From the NCBI RefSeq assembly GCF_019192965.1, contig NZ_JAHTKU010000008.1:1-64000 (forward strand): a stretch of 64,000 nucleotides of DNA, written 5' to 3'. The notes under the pieces are model-generated. The model did no database searches, had not been told where the DNA came from, and worked only from the letters and a program-made list of their open reading frames with translations. Origin of the DNA: Nocardioides daeguensis. Its GTDB lineage: Bacteria; Actinomycetota; Actinomycetes; Propionibacteriales; Nocardioidaceae. The position numbers and the translations under genes are program-made. This document shows, in pieces, positions 1 through 8,754 of the stretch (position 1 is its first letter; every line of letters starts with the position of its first letter).

Positions 1-46
1 CTGTGTGTGTTTCGGGGGCTCCGGGGCGTGCACCCCGGCGGGGGTT

Positions 47-67
47 GGGGGGGCGGGCCGCCCCCCC
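47..67. terminator. GC hairpin downstream of the chemotaxis gene
   Basis: A near-perfect inverted repeat, seven G plus CGG against CCG plus seven C around one central base, lies 17 bases beyond the stop at 84. A second inverted repeat (CCGGGG/CCCCGG) is at 21-38. There is no T-run, so termination is inferred only from strength and position. Confidence 0.4.
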
Positions 68-83
68 GCTTCGCCGTCCCCGC

Positions 84-1304
84 TCAGCGAATCTGCTGGA
101 GGAAGCCCGCCACGTGCGTGCGCAGGTCGGCAGAGAGCCGCGACAGCTCGAGCGAGGCGCCGGTCATCTCCGAGGCGCCGGTGCTCGTCGCGATGGTCGC
201 CTCCTCGATCGCGGTCACGTCCTCGTTGACCCCGGAGACCGCGCCCGCGGCCTCGGAGGTGGTCCGGCTCAGCTCGGCCGCGGCGTGCCGCTGCTCGCCG
301 ACCGCTCCGGCGATGGTCGCGACGTTGTCCCCCATCCCGCGTACGGCGGCCCCGATCGTCTCGATCGCCGTGACTGCCGCGCCGGCGGCCGCCTGGATCG
401 CGTGCACCTGCTGCTCGATCAGGCTGGTCGCGTCCGCGGTCTCGGACGCAAGCGTCTTCACCTCGGAGGCGACGACCGCGAAGCCCTTGCCGTACTCCCC
501 GGCGCGGGCGGCCTCGATGGTCGCGTTGAGGGCCAGCAGGCGGGTCTGGCTGGCGACCTGGCTGATCACGCCGACGACGTCGCCGATCTCCTGTGACGCG
601 GTGGACAGGCTCTGCACGGTCGTCATCACCTGGTCGGTCTCCTCGACCGCCCGCACGCCCGCCACGTTGGACTGGCTGGCCTGCTCCTCGATCGCACGCA
701 CGGTGCTCACGAGCTGCTCGACGGCCGCGGCGGCGACGGTGACGGCGTCGGCCGCGGTGTGGGAGTTCTCCGAGACCTGGGCCGCCCGGGTCGCCGTACC
801 CTCGGCGTTGGCGGCCAGGGTGCGCGAGGATGCCTCCATCTCGGCGGCGGCCGCGGCGACCTGGTCGGACAGTCCGAGCACCGCCTCCTCGAAGCCGTCG
901 GCGAGCTCGTGGCGCTGGCGCTCCTGGGCGGCGAGCTGCTCGTTGGCCTCGGCCATCGCGCCGATCGCGGTGTTGATCGTGACGGCGCCCGCCTTGAACG
1001 AGCCGAGCATGCCGCGGACCAGGAACCGTCGGTAGAACTTGCCCTCCGCGGCGAACTCCAGCGATGCCGACGACTCGCGCACGTAGGCGTCGGTGCGGTC
1101 GAGCAGGTCGTTGACGGCGGAGCGGGCCGCGACCAGACCGGCATCGTCGCCGAGCACCGGGACCCGGGGCTCGAGGTTGCCGGCGGCCGCCGAGCGGCAC
1201 ACGGCGGTGACCGCGGTCAGGGCCGCACGGCACTGGTCCAGCTCGGCCCGCAGGGCCTCCAGCTCCTCGGCCGCGCCGGTCTCCGGCGTCAGCAGGGCGG
1301 TCAT
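84..1304 (-). CDS. soluble methyl-accepting chemotaxis-type signalling protein
   Basis: A 406-residue receptor-type transducer with no membrane segment. Residues of roughly 40-150 form the HAMP-like linker typical of PAS-linked chemoreceptors (GNLEPRV, then a G-x-F-x-RR stretch). The conserved signalling hairpin lies near residues 245-290 ([18 protein letters not shown], then [11 protein letters not shown]). The family passes signals to CheA/CheW or related kinases, none of which is in the window. The start is the ATG that overlaps the stop of the upstream PAS gene (ATGA, 1301-1304), so translation is probably coupled. An in-frame extension back to 1871 runs antisense-like through the PAS gene and was rejected. 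The pair looks like a split Aer/BdlA-type cytoplasmic sensor; the ligand is unknown. Confidence 0.85.
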   Translation of the reverse strand: MTALLTPETGAAEELEALRAELDQCRAALTAVTAVCRSAAAGNLEPRVPVLGDDAGLVAARSAVNDLLDRTDAYVRESSASLEFAAEGKFYRRFLVRGMLGSFKAGAVTINTAIGAMAEANEQLAAQERQRHELADGFEEAVLGLSDQVAAAAAEMEASSRTLAANAEGTATRAAQVSENSHTAADAVTVAAAAVEQLVSTVRAIEEQASQSNVAGVRAVEETDQVMTTVQSLSTASQEIGDVVGVISQVASQTRLLALNATIEAARAGEYGKGFAVVASEVKTLASETADATSLIEQQVHAIQAAAGAAVTAIETIGAAVRGMGDNVATIAGAVGEQRHAAAELSRTTSEAAGAVSGVNEDVTAIEEATIATSTGASEMTGASLELSRLSADLRTHVAGFLQQIR

Positions 1305-1855
1305 GCGGCCACCGCCCGGTCGGTCCCGTTGTTCAGCGACCAGACGTACTCGTCGTAGGACAGCCCGGCCTCGGCGAGCTCCTGCTCGAGCAGCCGGCCC
1401 CCCGCCTCGACGGCGTCGCGGGCGCTGGGGTGACGGCGCTCCTCGGCGACCAGCCGCTGGTAGAGCGCGGTCACGGCGGTGAGCGCGGTCGCGTCGGCCG
1501 TGCGGCGGTTGGAGTGGTAGCCGACGATGCTGCCGGAGGCGTCGAAGGTCGGGGTGACATGGGCGAGCACCCAGTAGTGGCTGCCGTCCGCGCTGAGGTT
1601 CATGACGTAGGCGAAGATCTCCTGCCCGGCCGCGATCCGGTCCCACAGCAGCCCGAACACGCTGCGGGGCATGTCGGGGTGCCGGATGACGTTGTGCGGC
1701 TTGCCGATCAGCTCTGCCTCCGGGTACCCACTGATCTCGACGAACAGGTCGTTGACGTAGGTCAGCCGTCCCTGTCGGTCGGTCTTGGACACGATGATCT
1801 GGTCCGGGTGGAAGGTCTTCTCCACACCGGTCGGCGCGATCGCGGTACGGACCAC
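1301..1855 (-). CDS. PAS-domain sensor protein, partner of the chemotaxis protein
   Basis: A 184-residue protein that is mostly one PAS domain (about residues 10-120), with the PAS-typical [12 protein letters not shown] and the N-x-IRHPDMP motif found in Aer-like redox sensors. A helical tail of about 60 residues follows. The GTG start at 1855 has a purine-rich ribosome site (AGGGGAG) just upstream. Its stop overlaps the next gene by four bases. In Aer receptors the PAS and signalling regions form one polypeptide, whereas here they are two translationally coupled proteins. A flavin or small-molecule ligand is possible, but no cofactor-specific residue can be assigned. Confidence 0.8.
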   Translation of the reverse strand: MVRTAIAPTGVEKTFHPDQIIVSKTDRQGRLTYVNDLFVEISGYPEAELIGKPHNVIRHPDMPRSVFGLLWDRIAAGQEIFAYVMNLSADGSHYWVLAHVTPTFDASGSIVGYHSNRRTADATALTAVTALYQRLVAEERRHPSARDAVEAGGRLLEQELAEAGLSYDEYVWSLNNGTDRAVAA

Positions 1856-1963
1856 GGTGCTCTCCCCTCACTCCCGTCCGAGTGACGGGTCACCGGGAGG
1901 ATCGGCCGCCGGCGCCCCGAGCTGAGGTCTCGGCCCACATCCGCGCCGGCGAGGAGGCCGCGA

Positions 1964-3307
1964 TCAGGCGTGGTCGAGGAACCGGTCCATGACGCGCGCA
2001 CCGAACTCCAGCGCGTCGACCGGGACCCGCTCGTCGACCCCGTGGAACAGTGAGGTGAAGTCGAGGTCGTCGGGCAGCCGCAGCGGTGCGAAGCCGAACG
2101 AGCGCATCCCGAGCTTGGTGAAGTGCTTGGCGTCGGTCCCTGCGCTCATCAGGTATGGCGCGACGAGAGCCTCGGGGTCCTCCGCGAGCAGGCTGCGTGT
2201 CATCGCGTCGACCAACGCGCCGTCGTACGGCGTCTCCCACGGCTCCTGTCGCGAGACGAAGTCGATGTCGACGCCCTCGCCGGTCAGCTCGGCCAGGGTG
2301 GCGAAGAACTCGTCCTCGAAGCCCGGCAGGAAGCGCCCGTCGACGTGGGCGGTGGCGTCGGTCGGGATGACGTTGACCTTGTAGCCCGCCTCGAGCATGG
2401 TCGGGTTCGCGGAGTTGCGCAGCACGGCGCCGAGCATCCGGGCGGCGGCGCCGAACTCCTCGACCAGGGCAGGCGCGTTCGCGGGCGTCGCCTCGACGCC
2501 GGCGACCTCGCCAACGGTGGCGAGCAGGGTCTGCATGGTCGGCGTGAGCCGGACCGGCCAGTCGTGGGCTCCGATGCGCGCGACGGCCGAGGCCAGCCGG
2601 GTCACGGCGTTGTCGTCGTTCAGCATCGAGCCGTGGCCGGCACTGCCGCGCGCGCTGAGTCGCATCCAGGCCATGCCCTTCTCGGCGGCCTCGATCAGGT
2701 AGAGCCGGCGTCCGCGGACGGTCGTGCTGAAGCCACCGACCTCACCGACCGCCTCCGTGCAGCCCTCGAACCACTCGGCGTGGTTCTCGACGAGCAGCTG
2801 CGCGCCGTCGTGCCCACCGGCCTCCTCGTCGGCGGTGAAGCAGAGCACCACCTCGCGTTCGGGCGCCCGGCCCGCGCGCTGACGGGCCCGCACGACCGAG
2901 AGCAGCATCGCGTCGAAGTCCTTCATGTCGACCGCGCCCCGGCCCCAGACGTAGCCGTCCTGCACCTCGCCGCTGAACGGGTGCACGGTCCAGTCCTCCG
3001 CCGCGGCCGGTACGACGTCGAGGTGGCCGTGCAGCAGCAGCGCCCCGCGTTCGGCCGTGGCGGCCGAGCTCGAGCCGCCCCAGCGGGCCACGACGTTGGC
3101 GCGTCCCGGCCTGGTCTCGATGACCTCGGCGGCGATACCGACCTCGTCGAGCAGGGCGGCGACGTGCTCGGCGGCCTTGCGCTCCCCCGTGCTCTCGCCA
3201 CCGCCGTAGTTCGAGGTGTCGATCCGGATCAGGTCGCGACACAGCTCGACGACCTCGGCGGCGACGTCGTGGTCGGGCACCGGCGTGGGGGTCGTCGATT
3301 CGGCCAT
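1964..3307 (-). CDS. M20 family zinc metallopeptidase / amidohydrolase
   Basis: 447 residues, full length for the M20/M25/M40 group (dipeptidases, carboxypeptidases, ArgE/DapE relatives). The first metal ligand is in HGHLDVVP (His95-x-Asp97). The bridging Asp is in GRGAVDMK (Asp126). The catalytic Glu pair is DEE at 159-161. The C-terminal metal His is probably in AKHFTKLG. No signal peptide is visible, so it is probably cytoplasmic. The sequence does not fix the substrate; the closest look is the actinobacterial M20 peptidases often left unnamed. It is divergent from the gene at 3348, with 40 bases between the starts. Confidence 0.88.
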   Translation of the reverse strand: MAESTTPTPVPDHDVAAEVVELCRDLIRIDTSNYGGGESTGERKAAEHVAALLDEVGIAAEVIETRPGRANVVARWGGSSSAATAERGALLLHGHLDVVPAAAEDWTVHPFSGEVQDGYVWGRGAVDMKDFDAMLLSVVRARQRAGRAPEREVVLCFTADEEAGGHDGAQLLVENHAEWFEGCTEAVGEVGGFSTTVRGRRLYLIEAAEKGMAWMRLSARGSAGHGSMLNDDNAVTRLASAVARIGAHDWPVRLTPTMQTLLATVGEVAGVEATPANAPALVEEFGAAARMLGAVLRNSANPTMLEAGYKVNVIPTDATAHVDGRFLPGFEDEFFATLAELTGEGVDIDFVSRQEPWETPYDGALVDAMTRSLLAEDPEALVAPYLMSAGTDAKHFTKLGMRSFGFAPLRLPDDLDFTSLFHGVDERVPVDALEFGARVMDRFLDHA

Positions 3308-3335
3308 GCGGTCATCCTTCCACGCCCCGGGCGAC

Positions 3336-3341
3336 TAGCGT
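3336..3341 (+). promoter_or_regulatory. -10 element, leaderless, for the gene at 3348
   Basis: TAGCGT ends 6 bases before the GTG start, the spacing expected if transcription begins at or next to the start codon. Confidence 0.5.
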
Positions 3342-3347
3342 TGCGCC

Positions 3348-4043
3348 GTGGCCCCTCGCAAGTGGAAGCAGTACCGCCCCGACGAGACCCCGGATCCGGA
3401 CGGTGCGCCGGCACAGCCACCCACGCACCAGTCCTACCGTCAGCCCAAGCAGGCGAAGCCGGTGCGCAGCCTCGAGGAGCGGACGGTGCGCAACCGTGGG
3501 TTCCATCCGACGGGGCTGCTGATCACCGGTGCGGCGCTGGTGCTCACCCTCGGGGCGGCCGCCGCGTTCGCCATCGCGGGGAGCGAGGACGCGCCGGCGG
3601 CCGACCGGCCGCAGAGCGACAAGGGCTTCGACGCGCTCGTGGCTGCGCTGAAGGAGGAGCGCGGCTCGACGCTGGTGCGCAACGCGATCATCTATCCGGA
3701 CTACGCCGTGGTGGACGTGCCGTACAAGCTGGACGACCTGACCGATGAGCGCGAGATCAGCTACTACTGGAACGGCGAGCTCAGCGAGTCGACCAAGGGG
3801 ACGGGCGATGAGGAGACGTTCGACCTCGCCGACGTCGACAGCTCCGTGCTCGACGGACTGTGCGTCCAGGTGAAGGCGCTCGTCGAGGACCCGACCGACT
3901 GCTCGATCTACATCTCGAAGCCGAGTCCCGAGGACACGACGCCGGAGTGGATCAGGGCCTCCACGAGCAACGAGTTCAACCAGAGCGCCTCCATCGAGTT
4001 CGCCCTGGACGGGACCGTCATCGAGGTGCGCCCGCCGTCGTGA
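3348..4043 (+). CDS. membrane-anchored hypothetical protein
   Basis: 231 residues. A charged, Pro-rich cytoplasmic stretch (1-50) is followed by one membrane segment at about 55-77, then an acidic extracytoplasmic domain of about 150 residues. I do not recognise a family. The outer domain has two cysteines (in DGLCVQVK and PTDCSIYIS) that could form a disulfide. The GTG start is supported by the TAGCGT box six bases upstream. The last 26 bases overlap the convergent YbaK-type gene, so both C-termini are encoded by the same DNA on opposite strands. Confidence 0.7.
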   Translation: MAPRKWKQYRPDETPDPDGAPAQPPTHQSYRQPKQAKPVRSLEERTVRNRGFHPTGLLITGAALVLTLGAAAAFAIAGSEDAPAADRPQSDKGFDALVAALKEERGSTLVRNAIIYPDYAVVDVPYKLDDLTDEREISYYWNGELSESTKGTGDEETFDLADVDSSVLDGLCVQVKALVEDPTDCSIYISKPSPEDTTPEWIRASTSNEFNQSASIEFALDGTVIEVRPPS

Positions 4044-4509
4044 CGTCGGCGACCATGGCGCCGAGCGCCGTGACGAGCGCGCCGCCGTCGACGGTCAGCG
4101 CGACGCCGTACCCACCGCCGCCGATCGACACCGTCCCGCTCACCCGGCTGTCGGCGATCACCGGGAGGGCGGTCAGCGCCCCGAGCGGCGTGATGGTGCC
4201 GCGCACGTAGCCGGTGACCTCACGGGCAGCGTCGGCGGAGGGCATCGAGAGCCGGTTGACGCCGAGCAGCGAACGCAGCAGCGGCCAGGAGATCTCGCGG
4301 TCCCCGGGCACCAGGACGAACCGGTGGTCCCCCTCGGCGACCCGAACCACCATCGTCTTGACGATCTGGCGTGGCTCGATCCCCCGTTGTGCGGCGGCCT
4401 CCTCCAGCGACCGGACCGGGCCGTGCCGGGTGACCTCGAAGGAGAGTCCCAGCGCCTCGGCGGCCGCGATCGCGCGCGCGGAGCGATCGGTGTCGTCGGG
4501 CTCACTCAC
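4018..4509 (-). CDS. YbaK/EbsC-type aminoacyl-tRNA deacylase
   Basis: 163 residues, the length of stand-alone YbaK/ProX editing domains that hydrolyse mischarged Cys- or Ala-tRNA(Pro). Family features are the early EEAAAQRGI helix, IVKTMVVR with the conserved Lys, a VLVPGDREIS strand, and the late GTITPLGALT Gly-rich turn. The GTG start is inside GTGA and overlaps the stop of the upstream GMC oxidoreductase by four bases, so it is the last gene of a three-gene operon with the GMC and Baeyer-Villiger-type enzymes. That context has no obvious link to tRNA editing. The substrate is not assignable. Confidence 0.8.
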   Translation of the reverse strand: MSEPDDTDRSARAIAAAEALGLSFEVTRHGPVRSLEEAAAQRGIEPRQIVKTMVVRVAEGDHRFVLVPGDREISWPLLRSLLGVNRLSMPSADAAREVTGYVRGTITPLGALTALPVIADSRVSGTVSIGGGGYGVALTVDGGALVTALGAMVADVTTAGAPR

Positions 4510-6209
4510 GAGGTCGAGGGTAGACCGGGACCGGTCGCGATCCGGTAGGCGGCGGGGGCGCCCGCAGGCACCGCGGGGCTGCGCGGGGCCACGGGGGCGA
4601 TCCGTCGGTACGACGCTCCGAGGGCCGGACGGGCGTCCGCCTCGCCCTTGTTGGGCCACAGCGCCACGGCCCGCTCGGCCATCGCGGTGATGGTCAGGGA
4701 CGGGTTGACGCCCAGGTTGGCCGCGACGGTGGACCCGTCGATGACGTGGAGACCCTCGTAGCCGTGCAGCCGGTGGTAGGGATCGACCACTCCGCTCTCC
4801 GGGGACTCGCCGATCGGACAGCCCCCGATCAGGTGGCCGGTCGCGGGGACGTTCACCAGGTCGGCCCAGGTGCCGCCGGGGATCCCGTCGATCTCCTCGC
4901 CGACCTTCCGGGCGAACTCGTGACCCTGCGGGATCCAGACCGGGTTCGCGGCACCGGTGCCCTGGCGGGTGGTCAGGGTGCGGCCCCACGGCCTGCGTCG
5001 CAGGTAGGTGGTCAGCGAGTTGTCCAGGCTCTGCATGACCAGCAGCACGATGGTCTGCTCCGACCAGCCCCGTGGGTCGTGCAGCCGGGGCAGGTCGCGC
5101 CGGTGGCGCCACATCTCCCGCAGCCCGGCGACCGCCCGGTTGCGCCCGTCGTCGGGCACGTCGGTGAGGGCGGCCATCAGCAGGCCCAGCAGGTTGCTGC
5201 CGCGCCCGTACCGGACCGGCTCGACGTGGGTGTGGTCGTCGACGTGCACCGAGGACGTGATCGCGACGCCGCGCGAGTAGTCGACCTCGTCACCCCGGGC
5301 GCGGACCCCGAGGATGGCCTCGGAGTTGGTGCGGGTCAGCTCCCCCAGCCGACGCGAGATCCGCGGCAGGCTGCCGCCGTCACGGAGCCGGTGGAGCAGG
5401 CGCTGGGTGCCCAGCGACGCGGCGGAGAAGACCACCTGGTCGGCGGTGTAGGTCTGCCGGCCACGCCGCACCTTGCCCTCCGTGCGGCGGGTCGTGACGT
5501 CGTACCCGCCGCCGGGACGGGGCCGTACGTCGGTCACCGTCGTGAGCGGGTGGACCTGGACGCCGGCCGCCTCGGCGAGGTGGAGGTAGTTCTTGACCGT
5601 GGTGTTCTTGGCGCCGACCCGGCACCCGGTCATGCACGCGCCGCAGTCGGTGCAGGTGGTGCGCTCGGGTCCCGCGCCGCCGAAGAACGGGTCGGCGACC
5701 CGCTCGCCGGGACGCTCCCCGAAGAGCACACCGACCGGGGTGGGGCCGAACGTGTCGCCCACACCGAGGTCGTCGGCGACCGCCTTCATCACCAGGTCCG
5801 ACGGGGACCGGCGGGGGTAGGGCGTGACCCCGAGCATCCGGCGAGCCTGGTCGTAGTAGGGCGCGAGCTCGTCGGCCCAGTCCGTGATCCCGGCCCAGTG
5901 CGGGTCGTCGAAGAAGGCCCGGGGCGGCTCGTAGAGGGTGTTCGCGTAGACCAGCGACCCCCCGCCCACTCCTGCCCCGGTGAGCACCAGCACGTCCTTG
6001 AGGAGCGTCATCCGGAGCAGGCCGTAGCAGCCGAGCGCCGGGTTGAAGACGTAGTCGCGCACCTTCCAGGAGCTGGTCGGCAGGTCGTCGTCCGCGAAGC
6101 GGCGCCCCGCCTCCAGCACGCCGACGCGGTAGCCCTTCTCCGCCAGCCGCAGGGCGGTGACGCTGCCGCCGAAGCCGGAGCCGATCACCAGGACGTCGTA
6201 GTGGGTCAT
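4506..6209 (-). CDS. GMC-family FAD oxidoreductase (cholesterol-oxidase-like) with ferredoxin-type Cys motif
   Basis: 567 residues. The N-terminal Rossmann motif is GSGFGG (about 10-15), then TGAGVGGGSLVYAN, the GMC FAD-binding stretch. The C-terminal GMC block holds the catalytic-type His in ATGHLIGG and the closing VIDGSTVAANLGVNPSLT. The organisation resembles mycobacterial ChoD and other sterol/alcohol oxidases. Cysteines 186, 189, 192 and 196 form C-x2-C-x2-C-x3-C followed by GAKNT, the spacing of a [4Fe-4S] ferredoxin site. No signal peptide is seen. The start overlaps the stop of the monooxygenase gene (ATGA). It likely oxidises a hydroxyl on a sterol-like or alicyclic substrate and may use a non-oxygen acceptor; both points are inference. 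Confidence 0.85.
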   Translation of the reverse strand: MTHYDVLVIGSGFGGSVTALRLAEKGYRVGVLEAGRRFADDDLPTSSWKVRDYVFNPALGCYGLLRMTLLKDVLVLTGAGVGGGSLVYANTLYEPPRAFFDDPHWAGITDWADELAPYYDQARRMLGVTPYPRRSPSDLVMKAVADDLGVGDTFGPTPVGVLFGERPGERVADPFFGGAGPERTTCTDCGACMTGCRVGAKNTTVKNYLHLAEAAGVQVHPLTTVTDVRPRPGGGYDVTTRRTEGKVRRGRQTYTADQVVFSAASLGTQRLLHRLRDGGSLPRISRRLGELTRTNSEAILGVRARGDEVDYSRGVAITSSVHVDDHTHVEPVRYGRGSNLLGLLMAALTDVPDDGRNRAVAGLREMWRHRRDLPRLHDPRGWSEQTIVLLVMQSLDNSLTTYLRRRPWGRTLTTRQGTGAANPVWIPQGHEFARKVGEEIDGIPGGTWADLVNVPATGHLIGGCPIGESPESGVVDPYHRLHGYEGLHVIDGSTVAANLGVNPSLTITAMAERAVALWPNKGEADARPALGASYRRIAPVAPRSPAVPAGAPAAYRIATGPGLPSTS

Positions 6210-7666
6210 CGCGCCACCTTCTCGCTCACGCGGAAGTCGGCGACGTCGAAGCGTGCCGTCCGCTGCTGGTACTCCCGCACGGTGCCGGGCCAGTTCGTCG
6301 TGATCCGCCCGCTCGGGTCGCGGTACCAGCTCGCGCACGAGCTCCACACGCTCTCGCCGAGCCGGCCCTGCATCTCAGTGTCGTAGGCCGCGGCCCGCTC
6401 GGGCCTCACCTCGATCGGACCGCTGCGGCCGATCTCGGTGACGGCCTGGGCGACGTACCCCGACTGCGCCTCCAGCATCCCGATGATCGAGCTTCCGCCC
6501 AGGTTGGTGTTGGGGCCGTAGAGCACGAAGAAGCTCGGGAAGTCCGGCACGGTGATGCCCAGGTGCGCGCGGGCCCCGCCCTCCCACGCCTCGCTGAGCA
6601 GCCGCCCGTCCCGGCCGCGGATCTGCATCGGCGCCAAGAACTCGGTCGCGGCGAAGCCGGTGCCGAAGACGATGACGTCGACCTCGTGCAGGGCGCCGTC
6701 GGCCGTCCGGATGCCCTTGGGCTCGACCGTCGTGATCGCCTCGGTGAGGACCTCGACGTGGGACCGGGTCAGCGCGGGATACCAGTCGTTGGAGAAGAGC
6801 AGGCGCTTGCAGCCGAGCGGGTAGTCGGGCACCAGCCGGGCCCGCAGCTCGGGATCGTGGACCTGGCGGCGCAGGTGCAGCTGCCATGCCGCGCGCAGCA
6901 GGTCGGCGAGGCGGCCGTCGGAGTCCAACGTCTTGTTCAGCTGCTCGGAGAGGTGGAAGACACCGCTCCGGGTCAGGTCGTGCAGCTGCGGGTGTCGCTC
7001 GTACCGCTCCTGCTGGCGAGCGCTGTAGGCGCCGTCGGGCTTCGGCACGACGTACGGCGCCGAGCGCTGGAAGACCTTCAGCTCGGCAACCTCGTCCACG
7101 ATGGCCGGCACGGCCTGGATCGCGCTGGCGCCGGTGCCGATCACGGCGACCCGCTTGCCCGCGAGGGAGACGTCGTGGTCCCAGGTCGCGGTGTGGAAGG
7201 CCGGGCCGGCGAAGGTCTCCAGCCCGGAGAGCGCCGGGATGGAGGGGCGGGAGAGCTGTCCGACCGCGGAGACCAGGACGTCGGCGCTGAGCTGCTCACC
7301 GCCGGCGAGCTCGACCGTCCAGCGTCGGGCTGCGTCGTCCCAGGCCGCCCCGGTCACCTCGGCGCCGGTGCGGACCAGGTCGCGTAGGCCGCTGCTCGTG
7401 GCGTGCTCGCGGATGTAGTCGAGGATCTCGGGCTGGCGGGCGTAGCGGTGCGACCAGTCGTGCTTGCGCGCGAACGACCACGAGTAGAGCACCGAGGGGA
7501 CGTCGCACGCCGCGCCCGGGTAGGTGTTCTCCCGCCACACCCCGCCCACGTCGTCGGCGCGTTCGAGCACCGTGATGTCGGTGATCCCGGCCTGGCGCAG
7601 GTGGTGGGCGGCGGCGAGGCCGCCGAACCCGGCGCCGATGACGATCACGGAGGCAGACGTGTCCAT
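6206..7666 (-). CDS. flavin-containing, Baeyer-Villiger-type monooxygenase
   Basis: 486 residues. FAD site GAGFGG at 11-16 and NADPH site GTGASA at 177-182. Between them, residues 152-162 read FAGPAFHTATW and continue with D, which fits the Baeyer-Villiger fingerprint FxGxxxHxxxW[P/D]. This class inserts oxygen next to a ketone to give esters or lactones. It is the first gene of an operon with a GMC oxidase and a YbaK protein, each overlapping by four bases. An alcohol-to-ketone-to-ester sequence is plausible, and an esterase gene lies elsewhere in the window (24393). The start is supported by TAGCCT six bases upstream. Divergent from the AraC gene, which may control it. Confidence 0.88.
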   Translation of the reverse strand: MDTSASVIVIGAGFGGLAAAHHLRQAGITDITVLERADDVGGVWRENTYPGAACDVPSVLYSWSFARKHDWSHRYARQPEILDYIREHATSSGLRDLVRTGAEVTGAAWDDAARRWTVELAGGEQLSADVLVSAVGQLSRPSIPALSGLETFAGPAFHTATWDHDVSLAGKRVAVIGTGASAIQAVPAIVDEVAELKVFQRSAPYVVPKPDGAYSARQQERYERHPQLHDLTRSGVFHLSEQLNKTLDSDGRLADLLRAAWQLHLRRQVHDPELRARLVPDYPLGCKRLLFSNDWYPALTRSHVEVLTEAITTVEPKGIRTADGALHEVDVIVFGTGFAATEFLAPMQIRGRDGRLLSEAWEGGARAHLGITVPDFPSFFVLYGPNTNLGGSSIIGMLEAQSGYVAQAVTEIGRSGPIEVRPERAAAYDTEMQGRLGESVWSSCASWYRDPSGRITTNWPGTVREYQQRTARFDVADFRVSEKVAR

Positions 7667-7672
7667 GGGGGA

Positions 7673-7678
7673 AGGCTA
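7673..7678 (-). promoter_or_regulatory. -10 element, leaderless, for the monooxygenase operon
   Basis: On the minus strand TAGCCT ends six bases before the ATG at 7666. Confidence 0.5.
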
Positions 7679-7708
7679 GGAAGTCCCCGCGGGTCGGTGC
7701 CAGCGACC

Positions 7709-7737
7709 TCCGGCCAGAGGATCCATAATTCCGGCCA
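7709..7737. promoter_or_regulatory. 21-bp-spaced direct repeats and -10 box at the AraC start
   Basis: TCCGGCCA occurs at 7709-7716 and 7730-7737, exactly 21 bp apart. CATAAT (7724-7729) lies between them, 7 bases before the ATG at 7737. AraC-type proteins classically bind direct half-sites on one DNA face about 21 bp apart, so these are candidate autoregulatory sites. The second copy runs into the start codon. Confidence 0.45.
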
Positions 7738-8717
7738 TGATGCCTTCGTCCTTCGAGCCGCCCGCCGCCCGGGACTGGCAGTTCCCGCGCCACGTTGCGG
7801 GCACGGCACTCCTCGTGGCCATGGGAGCGGAGGCCGGCGTATCCACCGCTGCGCTGCTGCGAGGCACCGGTCTCGGGGCGCGCGACGTGGCCGACCCGCA
7901 GCGCGAGGTGACGGCCGAGCAGGAGCTCCGGGTGGTGCGCAACCTGCTCGCCACCGCCCCGGGGGTCACCGGCGCGCACGTGGGTGCGGCCTACCACGCC
8001 TCGACCTTCGGCCCCCTCGGATTCGCTCTGCTCAGCAGCCCGACGCTCGGTGACGCGGCCAACCTGGCGCTCCGGTTCATCGACCTCAGCTTCACCTTCA
8101 CCATCCCCTCGGCCACCGTGGAGGACCAGGACGTGGTGGTCCGGGTCGACGACCGAGGCGTCCCTGCCGACGTACGCCGCTTTCTGGTCGAGCGCGACCT
8201 GACGGCGATCTGGACCGTGCTGCGGGAGATCTGCGGCTCCTCCGCCGGGCTCGACGCGGCCTGGGACGCGGACCGCAGCACGCTCCGGTTCGCCACCCGC
8301 TGGCTCGACCACCCGCTCCCCCAGGCCAACGCGCACGCGTGCGCGATCGCCGAGGCGCTGTGCCGCGACCTCGTCTCGCCCCGGCGCGGCCGCAACGCGT
8401 TCACGGGCCAGGTCCGCATCCTCGTCGCCCAGCACCTCGAGGCGGGTGCCCCGATGGGCACGGTGGCGGCAGCGCTCGGTCTCAGCGAGCGATCCCTGCG
8501 CCGGCGGCTCACCGAGGTCGGGACGACCTACCGCGCCGTGCTCGACGACGTCCGCTCCACCGCTGCCGAGCAGCTGCTCGCCGACGGACTGCTGCTCGAC
8601 GACGTGGCCCGGCGCCTCGGGTACGCCGAGGCGTCGAGCTTCGTCGTGGCCCATCGCCGCTGGACCGGCCGAACACCGCGCGAGACCCGGGATCCCGCGA
8701 CCGGCGGGGGGTCCTGA
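7737..8717 (+). CDS. AraC-family transcriptional regulator
   Basis: 326 residues. About residues 20-200 match the arabinose-binding-like effector domain of the OruR/ArgR-type AraC regulators. The C-terminal 85 residues carry the double helix-turn-helix (MGTVAAALGLSERSLRRRL, then LDDVARRLGYAEASSF followed by a W-T-G-R-TPRE end). It sits between the divergent Baeyer-Villiger/GMC operon and the co-directional second GMC gene, so it is the likely local regulator. Two ATG codons are adjacent (7737, 7740). The first fits a leaderless start from CATAAT. Confidence 0.88.
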   Translation: MMPSSFEPPAARDWQFPRHVAGTALLVAMGAEAGVSTAALLRGTGLGARDVADPQREVTAEQELRVVRNLLATAPGVTGAHVGAAYHASTFGPLGFALLSSPTLGDAANLALRFIDLSFTFTIPSATVEDQDVVVRVDDRGVPADVRRFLVERDLTAIWTVLREICGSSAGLDAAWDADRSTLRFATRWLDHPLPQANAHACAIAEALCRDLVSPRRGRNAFTGQVRILVAQHLEAGAPMGTVAAALGLSERSLRRRLTEVGTTYRAVLDDVRSTAAEQLLADGLLLDDVARRLGYAEASSFVVAHRRWTGRTPRETRDPATGGGS

Positions 8718-8740
8718 GCGGACGGAGCCGGACACGGCCC

Positions 8741-8746
8741 TACGCT
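8741..8746 (+). promoter_or_regulatory. -10 element for the second GMC gene
   Basis: TACGCT ends eight bases before the ATG at 8755. Confidence 0.4.
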
Positions 8747-8754
8747 TCGGCCCC

